This document shows positions 8,235 through 14,960 of a DNA stretch of 14,960 nt, one piece after another (position 1 is the stretch's first letter; each line of letters opens with the position of its first letter). The notes beneath the pieces are model-generated. The model made no database searches, was not told where the DNA came from, and worked only from the letters and a program-made list of their open reading frames with translations. Origin of the DNA: Entamoeba histolytica HM-1:IMSS. Its lineage: Eukaryota > Evosea > Mastigamoebida > Endamoebidae. The position numbers and the translations under genes are program-made. The stretch is from the NCBI RefSeq assembly GCF_000208925.1, contig NW_001915203.1, positions 1 through 14,960 of the forward strand, read 5' to 3'.

Positions 8235-9563
8235 TTATAATTCTATAGGAACATCATCCAATTGATTCATTGTACCTTGATGCATTGAAAAGGTATTCAA
8301 AGAGTCATGTTTATTAAGAATAGTAGGGTTGATTGAAGAATCTAATAATTTACATACCTTCAAGAGGAGTATAGAACAATTATTAACACATTTCATTTGA
8401 TCATCATGAACACAAATAACAGAACCATCTTGTTTAATATTTTTTTCTTTTTCTTCTCTAAATTTCCTTTTGACACTTCTACATTTAGCAGTTAAAGGAA
8501 CAACCCTAGAATATTTTCCACTAAATTCACTAGCAAAAGTAAATGGTTGATGAATTCTGTTTGTGACACATTGAACAGCAATCCCTTCACTTTCACTAGC
8601 ATCTTTTATTAGATCAATTAGTGATTGATCATATTTTTTAAAGAGAAACCCTTCTTTTGAATAACAGGAAATTGTTTCAGAATCATCAAGTTCATCTAAA
8701 CAAATTATAGTCGTATTTTTTGGATTAAATCGTTCATCTTTTTTATGCCTCTTTAAAAATGCTCGAATTCCTTCATGACGTTCTCCAATAGAAGTTGTTA
8801 TAAGAAAGATAACAGAATAATTCTCTAATACTGGGGAATTATCTTCTTTTAGTTTTTGTGATAAATTCATTAAACATAAAGATGTTGCAAGTCCAGACAC
8901 TTTATTTTTTTTTCCTTCAATATACATAGACATAGAGAAAAATAGAATAATCGTAGAGACAATAGAAGCAATTGGTATTAAAATAAAATTGTTATATACT
9001 TCACCAATGATAAAACCAATTAAGATAAATAATGTTAAGATGTACAAACTAAAATGAACTAAAATTCCTGTAAGATGATAGATAATTCCAGAGTCTTTTT
9101 TTATATCAGAAATATGAGAAACAAATAACAATGTTTTTTTAGGTATATCTTCTTCATGTAAAAAACCATTTATTACTCCAAAAAGGTTTAAAGATTGCTT
9201 ACCAGGTAGAATAAAATCTAAAAAAGAAAATTGCATATCATATATTAACCAATAAAGTATTGTTCCTATTAAGGAAATAATAATTGTTGCTAATGGACTT
9301 AAAATGCCACATACCATTATTCCAACAAAATACAATGAAATGAATAACCATTTATGTCTTGTGATGTAGGGACAAATTTTAAAAGGTTCTTCTTCAACAA
9401 TATCACAAACTTTTTGTAATTCCCCTCTAAATTGTCCCATTGTGAGACTTTCATTTACTGAACCAAATGGACGTTCAGAGTATTGAGAAAGTAAATATTG
9501 TAATAATTTACTTAAAGATGAGTCTAATGAGTAAGTTGGTTGATCCAATTGATCAGTTTCCAT
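8235..9563 (-). CDS. Four-TM membrane protein resembling an inactive M28 peptidase
   Basis: From the ATG at 9563 the protein is 442 residues; an open frame continues upstream but has no earlier ATG. Two membrane helices lie at about 72-88 and 90-109, and two more at about 160-187 and 192-214. The remaining soluble parts resemble an M28 aminopeptidase core: a strand KTLLFVSHISD (143-153) like the one carrying the first metal His, NKVSGLATSLCLMNL (220-234) like DNxSG plus helix, YSVIFLITTSIGERHEGIRAFL (249-270, broken here only by description) like the strand and loop carrying the EE pair, and TTIICLDELD (284-293) like the NxD strand. The metal and catalytic residues are mostly replaced (Asn for the DNxSG Asp, a single Glu for EE). 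It is probably a catalytically dead membrane protein, with a Lys/Arg-rich then Cys-containing C-terminus. The family call is from pattern alone. It lies 158 bp after the HP1-like stop and 102 bp before the CH gene. Confidence 0.75.
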   Translation of the reverse strand: METDQLDQPTYSLDSSLSKLLQYLLSQYSERPFGSVNESLTMGQFRGELQKVCDIVEEEPFKICPYITRHKWLFISLYFVGIMVCGILSPLATIIISLIGTILYWLIYDMQFSFLDFILPGKQSLNLFGVINGFLHEEDIPKKTLLFVSHISDIKKDSGIIYHLTGILVHFSLYILTLFILIGFIIGEVYNNFILIPIASIVSTIILFFSMSMYIEGKKNKVSGLATSLCLMNLSQKLKEDNSPVLENYSVIFLITTSIGERHEGIRAFLKRHKKDERFNPKNTTIICLDELDDSETISCYSKEGFLFKKYDQSLIDLIKDASESEGIAVQCVTNRIHQPFTFASEFSGKYSRVVPLTAKCRSVKRKFREEKEKNIKQDGSVICVHDDQMKCVNNCSILLLKVCKLLDSSINPTILNKHDSLNTFSMHQGTMNQLDDVPIEL

Positions 9564-9600
9564 AATGAATATAATAAAGTGAACTACACCTTTTATATCA
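9564..9600 (-). promoter_or_regulatory. Core promoter of the M28-like gene
   Basis: On the minus strand, TGATATAAAA (9600-9591) lies about 20-25 bases before TATTCA (9571-9566), which is followed three bases later by the ATG. This matches the short TATA-to-initiator spacing and very short 5' untranslated regions of Entamoeba, where the initiator ends ATTCA. Between them the opposite strand reads AGTGAACT, an inverted GAAC-like element. The agreement supports the ATG at 9563 as the true start. Confidence 0.5.
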
Positions 9601-9721
9601 ATCCTCGTTGAAAGAAGAAAAAGTAATTTAATCTGGAGATTCAATCTTGTCACTGACTTAAATATATTAATATAACAAAAATGTCTAAGAAATAAGAAAG
9701 AATTAATTCAAACAAATAACT

Positions 9722-10075
9722 TTAAATAAATAACTCTGGATACTTATTTAATAAATCAGTGTGAGACGTAAATTCATAAGACCCATCTTTCCATCTGACA
9801 TAGATAGTATTATTGAGTAATGACTTTCCAATAATTTTCATAGGAATGTCTGAAGCTGAAAATATGGCATTATATTTATTGAGTAAGTCTTTGTATTCTG
9901 AATTTTCTAAGTCTTGTTTCATTTCCCATGTTGATTCATGACAATCCCATTGGACCAAATACTCTGTGATATTCTAAAGTTCGATGTTAATTTTGTATAA
10001 ATCCAAATGAAACTCCAAACAAACGTTTTGGATTCTATGAGATGTAATTACAGGAAATTCCTGTTTCAAGTTCAT
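9722..10075 (-). CDS. Minimal HP1-like protein: chromodomain plus chromo-shadow domain (spliced)
   Basis: Two exons, 10075-10025 and 9973-9722, join in phase 0 to give 100 residues. Exon 1 encodes MNLKQEFPVITSHRIQN. Exon 2 starts NITEYLVQWDC and continues HESTWEMKQDL. Together these form a chromodomain: first strand FPVITSHRI, the EYLVQW core strand, the STWE motif, then a helix SEYKDLLNKY. Residues 63-100 (IPMKIIGKSLLNNTIYVRWKDGSYEFTS... YPELFI) match a chromo-shadow domain, with IIG, VRWKDGS and KYPELFI typical of HP1. HP1 proteins bind methylated H3K9 and dimerise through the shadow domain to form silent chromatin. This copy has almost no hinge and stops right after the shadow-domain strand, before the final FYE-type helix, so dimerisation may be altered. 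Without the intron the chromodomain lacks its N-terminal strand and an ATG. Confidence 0.87.
9974..10024 (-). other. Intron of the HP1-like gene
   Basis: On the minus strand the 51-nt intron begins GTTTGTTTGG and ends AACTTTAG. It has the same donor and acceptor style as the NAA30 intron. It sits inside the chromodomain between the first strand and the EYLVQW strand. Removing it provides both an ATG and the missing N-terminal strand, which is good support although no transcript data are available here. Confidence 0.85.
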
Positions 10076-10132
10076 TTAATTTATTTACAAGTTTAATGTG
10101 TAATAAAAAATTGAAATAAAAAAAAAGTATGC

Positions 10133-11269
10133 TTAGTTGCTAATAAAAAGATTTCCTTGAGAAAATTGTTCTTTTAAAGAATCTGGCAAATGGGTTTCAT
10201 CAATACCTTCTAATGAGTCAATACTTCCTAAGTTATTAATAAACATTCTATTTAGCGAAGTTGGTAATTTAACTATAATTCTTGACGTGTATCTTGCTTC
10301 ATTCATAAATAACTCATTTAAACAAATACATTTAGAGAGATCAATAATCTTATTTTTTGGTGCTTCAACATCAGGACGAATTCCACCTTGAATTTCTAAT
10401 CGAGTTGGTAAATACATTTTCAATAATTCATAAAATCTAGGGTCAGCTGTCATTTTTGAAGACACTTGGAAATTATATGGACAAAATGGTAACAATACAA
10501 CATTTGATTTCATAAATAATGCTTCAAAGTCATCAAAGTTAATCATCACAATTCCTACTTTTTGTGTTGTACTATTAACTAAGTCATTAACTTCTTCAAT
10601 ATCTTCTTTATGTAACCAATCAATAATAAATATAACTTTTGTTTTTATTTGTAATTTTTTACTTAATTCTCTTAAATAGTGTAGTCTGTTGGAATCACAT
10701 CTGATAACAACTTTATGAAGATAATTGAATTTAGGTAATTGTTCAAATAATTGTTCAATAATATTATTGTTATAATTTTGTCCAACTCTAATTACTATTT
10801 CTCTTAAATTAATGAAATTAGAGAAATTAGGATTAAATGTATATGCTGTGTCAATTCCAATAGAACATATTTTATCTGATAATTTACGAAATATAGCATA
10901 GTCTGATGACCCATTTTGCATAACAAATTTATGAACATTAATCAATGGAATATTTTCAAGTGATTTAACACTCATCTTTTCTAATGAATTATAATCTACA
11001 TAAAATGTTTCAATTCCGTCAAATACTTTTAATTCAAATAATGCGTTTTTATATCTTGAATTGGAAATAGCAACAGCTAATGAATTAATTCCATAACATG
11101 GATTAATTTTTGTTCTTGAAATAGCTTCAAGACAATGATGGTTTACTTGAACAAAAACTTTAAGAGTTTCTGTACTGTCTAAGTATTTCACTACATTCAT
11201 TAAATAAACAACTTCTAATGGCTATGAGTTAATATTTTATTTATTTTTAATTAAACATATTCAAACCAT
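10133..11269 (-). CDS. Entamoeba F-box-like / leucine-rich-type family protein (probable ATG-only first exon)
   Basis: The main open frame encodes 355 residues from an ATG at 11200, but the family-like sequence continues upstream (PLEVVYL before MNVVKYLDS) to an in-frame TAG. Reading that TAG as a splice acceptor and GTTTGA after an ATG at 11269-11267 as the donor gives exon 1 of just ATG and exon 2 at 11221-10133, 363 residues in total. The N-terminal 35 residues (LEVVYLMNVVKYLDSTETLKVFVQVNHHCLEAI) have the F-box-like pattern common at the start of many Entamoeba proteins with degenerate leucine-rich repeats. The rest shows irregular leucine-rich segments (ELKVFDGIETFYV, LREIVIRVG, LHKVVIRCD, LNELFMNEARY, SLNRMFINNLGSI) consistent with a divergent LRR solenoid. 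The role is unknown; protein-protein binding or adaptor work is the usual inference. It is the first of four tandem minus-strand genes and ends 57 bp before the HP1-like ATG. Confidence 0.75.
11222..11266 (-). other. Proposed intron right after the start codon of the F-box-like gene
   Basis: On the minus strand a 45-nt stretch from GTTTGAATATG to ACTCATAG follows an ATG at once and ends at the in-frame TAG. The donor GTTTGA differs by one base from the common GTTTGT. TATTCA, an initiator-like motif, lies at 11280-11275, five bases before the ATG, as expected for an Entamoeba start. The alternative is translation from the downstream ATG at 11200. Confidence 0.55.
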
Positions 11270-11280
11270 AAGTATGAATA

Positions 11281-12224
11281 AACTAATTGTTTTTTAGTTT
11301 TCTTTTTACATAAAAAAACGTTTCGCACTGAGATTGACTTTCTTTTTTTTAGGTTTTTCATTCATTATAATTTTTTTATTGTTTTTGATGAAAAGACACT
11401 TTGTTATTTTGTTTACAGAATTTTGATATTTTCATACCTTTGAATAACTAACATCATTCATCTTCAAGTAAACAATCTAGGTTTGTTGACCAAAAAGTTA
11501 TCTAATCAATAATTGTCAATCGATCCAATCAAAGGAGGATGAAAAAAAAAACGACGCATACACTTTCAACAATTCTAACTTTGAATTTCATCCTTATTGA
11601 AACTATGTCATTAAAAGTTAGATTTTCCAAAAGGTTAAATAATTGTGAAATATGTTATTGATACTATAATTTATACTTCAATTAATTCAGTACTAATTCC
11701 AAAAACCAATTATTTTATTAACACTTAAGTATCATTAATCCAACTAAAGTCTTTAATTTCTTAATGATAATCAAAAGATTATAACAAAAACTTTTGATTG
11801 TTTTTGATGGTTTTGTTTCAATAATCAACATAAACTCAAACGTCAATCCTCAACACTATACTTTTGCTACATTGATCATGTTTTTAAAATTCAATCAAGT
11901 CTAAAACCTCCAGCACAGACAATTTAAGAAATTCTTATCTAAATGCAATAAGTTTGTTTTTATAAAAACAAGACAAAACAGGCTTTTGTAAATTTTTGTA
12001 TTGAACCCCCTCTCCCTCAACTCCAGTTGTCTGCATTGTCTCTTTCTCAAATAGTTTTTATTATACCCAATAAATTTTTTATAACTGTTCTTATTGACAA
12101 ATTGTTATGACTATTCTTTTTATCCTGACTTACTGTTATTTTGTTTTATTTGGTTATGGTTTTAATTCACAAACACTTCATTTCAACTATACTTCTATGA
12201 TAGCAACAGACATGACTCTTTTGA
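11281..12224. other. Gene-free spacer of less extreme base composition
   Basis: No open frame is recognised, yet this stretch has more G and C than the other spacers, with segments such as CCCCCTCTCCCTC near 12006 and GGAGGATG near 11534. Two short inverted pairs occur near its middle: TCTAACTTT at 11574-11582 with AAAGTTAGA at 11614-11622, and GGATGAAA near 11537 with TTTCATCC near 11586. It might hold decayed ectodomain sequence of the kinase pseudogene, an old repeat, or a non-coding RNA. I could not match it to any known element. Confidence 0.45.
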
Positions 12225-13731
12225 ATTAAAATAGAGTGTAATAGTTGTGAAAATGAATATGTATTAAAAAATAAAGAGTGTATTTACTATTTAGATATTA
12301 ATAAATGTAAAGAAGTAAGGAATAACAAATGTTAAAATGTTCATTTTGGTATGGAACGAATGAAGAAGGAAATGAATGTAATAAAGAAGTAGTATGGTGG
12401 ATGATAATGCTAATTGTCATTATTATAATTACTATCATTATTATAACAATTGTAATGATAATAATGATGGTTAATTACATAATGAAGAGAAAAGAAAGAA
12501 CGAGAGAAAACAACAACAATATTCAAAATAACACAATCAAATATCAGATTCATATCACTTGGAGATGGAATATTATCAAATAAGAAAGAAATTGAACTTC
12601 AAGAAGGAGAAGAAATTAAAGTGAATGAAGAAATAAGAGAATTGATGTGTATTGGAAATGATAAAAAAAGAGAAGATGAAGATACAAATAAGTAGTAAAG
12701 AAGAAAATGAGAAATATTCAATTAGAACAAACCAAAATATCATTACAATTGAAGGAGGATATGCATGTGAATTTGAAGTATTCATTACAATCAAATGTAC
12801 AACTAAAATCAAAGATAAAATAATGATAATTAGTAAAACACTTAATAAAGCACAAGAAGAAACAATCAAAAGTATTTCTATTGAAGGAGGAACAGAAATA
12901 TCAACACGACTTGATCCTGATGAAATAAAAGAAGAAAAGAAAATAGGAGAAGGATCATTTGGAATTGTTTATGTTGGAGAATTTAGAGGAAATAAAGTAG
13001 CAATTAAGAAAATGAAACAAGTTGAAGAAAGTGAAGATAAAAAGAAAGAATTTGAGAAAGAAGTAGCAATGTTAGATAAATTTCGAAATGAATATATTAT
13101 TCATTTTTATGGAGCAGTATTTATTCCTAATAAAATATGTATTGTAACCGAATATGCAGAATATGGATCAATACAAGATATAATGAATAAAAGAAAAATC
13201 ACAGAAATATCAAAGAAAATAAGAATCAAATTTATGATAGATGGAGCAAAATGAATATCATATCTTCATTCAAATTGAATATTACATCGAGATATTAAAC
13301 CTGATAATTTCCATATTGTAACACTTGATGATAACATTGAAGTTAATTGTAAATTAACGGATTTTGGAAGTGCAAGAAACATCAATATGATGATGACAAA
13401 TATGACATTCACAAAAGGTGTAGGAACACCAAAATACAAGGCACATGAAATATTAAATCGAGAACATTACAAAATGCAATCCGATATATATTCATTTTCA
13501 ATAACAATGTTACAAATCATTACATGGCAAGATCCATTTCCTAAATCAGAATATCCACATCCATGGGATATTGCAGATACAATCACAATAGGTAAACGAA
13601 CAAATATAATAAAAGAAGTTCAAGAAGATATTAAAGAAATTACTTAAAATTCATTGAAACAAGAATTAAACAAAAGATTAATAACAATAAATGAAATTGT
13701 AAGAATGTTAGAGAGAATTGAAAATACATAA
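12225..13731 (+). pseudogene. Decayed transmembrane kinase (TMK-family, tyrosine-kinase-like)
   Basis: This is a broken receptor-kinase gene read in four pieces. Piece 1 (12225-12332) has a Cys-rich ectodomain remnant (IECNSCENEY, ECIYY, NKCKEV, NNKC). Piece 2 (12332 to about 12500, another frame) has LKCSFWYG, then a membrane helix of I, V and M and a KRKER stop-transfer. Piece 3 (about 12510-12660, a third frame) reads SNIRFISLGDGILSNKKEIEL and the IRELMCIGN segment. Piece 4 (about 12655-13731) holds the GYACEFEVFI juxtamembrane block and the kinase domain: GEGSFGIVY, VAIKK, HRDIKPDN, TDFGSAR and SDIYSFSITMLQ. Stops interrupt it at 13252-13254, 13276-13278 and 13645-13647. GTPKYKAHE replaces the usual GTPxYMAPE. 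The order is that of Entamoeba TMKs, which have CxxC-rich ectodomains and a cytosolic kinase. The 5' end is missing, with a stop just before 12225. No functional product is expected. Confidence 0.88.
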
Positions 13732-14960
13732 AATTTAATAAATAAAATTCTTATAATGAATGAAATTTTATATTAATTAGTTTATTATTGATGTTATTTA
13801 TTTTTAATATATTGAAAATCTAATTAGAATTGTTGATTATCATTTTGTATATTCTTATTATTTATTCTTTTTACAATATTCATTTGTCTTTTATATTTAA
13901 ATCATCACAGTTATTTGAAAGAATTTATTAAATTTGTTAATATAGTTAAAATCGTATTTATGTTTTAAATGTTTAAAGTAAATAACAATATGTTGTGTAT
14001 TATTTTTATCATTTTAATAATTAGTATTATTGTTAATTAACAATTTATGAATAAATATATGAATTTTGTTGAATTGAAATTCTTTATAATTTCAAATTAA
14101 CAATAATACCAATAAATATTACAATAGATTCAATTTAGTAATATAAATATAATTCAAATGAATTAAACAAAGAGATTTTGAAGTATTATAATCAATTTTA
14201 ATCAACAATAAATAATGATGTTGATATTTCAATTATTACAAACAAAAATGATATTAAATTATAAAACATTAATTAATTAAATTGAATCAATTTCTATGAA
14301 TAAAATAATCACAACATAATAAATAATAAAATTAATAATAGAATAAAGAATAAAGAAATAATACTATTGAAAAAAAAGAGAAAATGAAATTATGAATATT
14401 ATGACATAATAAATAATATAATATGAATTATAATTATAAAAATAGTTAAAAATATTGAATTAAATTAAAAACTATTTATTACTAATATTTAAATTAAGTA
14501 ATTCTAATTTCTTATTTTTTTATTAATTTAATAAAAATTGGTATTTTTTAATTTATAAAATAAAATTATAATAATATTAGTAAGTATTATAATTTTTAAC
14601 AATATTTTATTTTTTGTTGTAGGTAACAAATAAACATAGTTTATTTTGATTGTCTATTTATGATGTGATAAACAATAAATGCTATTAAAAAGTCATTTGA
14701 ATGAAGACAACTACTCTTTCTTTTTTATTGAATAAAAAGGATGTAGTGCCTTTCTATTTATATACAGCTATTGTTTTTCAAAATAGAAATAATCTAAATA
14801 TACATTTTAATTACCTTTTTACAGATAAAATAATACAGTTATTATAATTAATTGGAGTGACGTTTATTTTAATGTTGTTGGTTAGCATTTATTTTGTATA
14901 ACAACAACGTATTTGTTCAAGACATTGTTATGTTATAGTTTAAGTAGTTTTTCGTAATAA
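13732..14960. other. A+T-rich spacer without genes
   Basis: No coding region or RNA gene is recognised to the end of the window. All six frames are closed by frequent stops. The distinctive structure is the nested inverted repeat at 14021-14112. After about 14640 the sequence becomes slightly less A+T-rich but still has no open frame, and it may be the upstream flank of a gene outside the window. Confidence 0.55.
14021..14112. repeat. Nested inverted repeat capable of a cruciform
   Basis: TTAGTATTATTGTTAATT at 14021-14038 matches the reverse complement of AATTAACAATAATACCAA at 14095-14112 at 17 of 18 positions. Inside, TTGAAATT at 14074-14081 and AATTTCAA at 14088-14095 form a second 8-bp hairpin. 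The left arm also overlaps a perfect 16-bp palindrome, ATTGTTAATTAACAAT at 14029-14044. It could be a remnant foldback element or a chance structure in A+T-rich DNA. Confidence 0.45.

Noticed and set aside
9564..9653. N-terminal extension of the M28-like protein to 9653
   Set aside because: The longer frame begins with GTG rather than ATG, and a TATA/initiator pair lies right before the ATG at 9563.
11281..12224. LINE or SINE copy
   Set aside because: No reverse-transcriptase-like reading, poly(A)-type end or target-site duplication could be seen. This would need a repeat-library search.
12329..12583. A separate 84-residue membrane protein gene
   Set aside because: Its start lies in the middle of a Cys-rich ectodomain reading, its tail departs from the SNIRFISLGDG frame next to it, and its helix is the TMK membrane segment. 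It is a piece of the kinase pseudogene.
12576..12869. Minus-strand frame rich in hydrophobic residues
   Set aside because: It is antisense to the TMK juxtamembrane region. Its hydrophobic look comes from reading A-rich codons backwards.
13252..13278. TGA read as an amino acid (recoding) in the kinase
   Set aside because: The intact genes in this window use the standard code, and TAA plus frameshifts also break the kinase, so decay is simpler.

Overview
The window looks like nuclear DNA of an Entamoeba species (E. histolytica, dispar, nuttalli or a close relative; the species cannot be fixed from sequence alone). The evidence is: very high A+T; short compact genes with almost no untranslated sequence; tiny 45-58 nt introns that mostly begin GTTTGT and end TAG; promoter elements of the Entamoeba kind (AATGAACT, TATTCA just before the ATG); and gene families typical of the genus, such as a transmembrane kinase of the TMK family, a divergent Rab-like GTPase and an F-box-like/leucine-rich-type protein.

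Layout. (1) Positions 1-2850 hold no protein gene: low-complexity A+T-rich DNA, purine-rich on the + strand before about 850 and pyrimidine-rich at about 1610-2000, with one decayed tRNA-Gly at 1289-1358 (minus). (2) Positions 2852-4147 hold a divergent pair: a Rab-like small GTPase with damaged nucleotide-binding motifs but a CaaX tail (minus), and an HD-domain metal-dependent hydrolase of bacterial (Bacteroidetes-like) appearance (plus). (3) A 1.67-kb A+T-rich spacer contains an imperfect foldback. (4) Positions 5816-11269 are gene-dense. NAA30, the catalytic subunit of N-terminal acetyltransferase C (plus, one intron), ends exactly where the opposite-strand calponin-homology/coiled-coil gene ends. 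That gene is the last of four tandem minus-strand genes. In transcription order these are an F-box-like/LRR-type protein with an apparent ATG-only first exon, a 100-residue HP1-like chromo plus chromo-shadow protein with one intron, a membrane protein resembling an inactive M28 peptidase, and the CH/coiled-coil protein. (5) After about 950 bp without a gene comes a decayed transmembrane kinase (about 12225-13731, plus) broken by several frameshifts and three internal stops. (6) The last 1.2 kb is A+T-rich DNA with a nested inverted repeat.

The genes do not form a single pathway. They cover vesicle traffic or signalling (Rab-like), nucleotide or phosphate-ester metabolism (HD protein), protein N-terminal acetylation (NAA30), cytoskeleton (CH/coiled coil), membrane biology (M28-like) and chromatin (HP1-like). 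The most notable items are the spliced minimal HP1-like gene, the M28-like protein whose predicted metal site is interrupted by a membrane hairpin, the prenylatable pseudo-GTPase and the probably bacterial HD hydrolase. No self-contained new system such as a defence island or CRISPR was seen. Two coding regions (HP1-like and F-box-like) and NAA30 are only complete when short introns are modelled, so gene starts that rely on single ORFs are wrong there.
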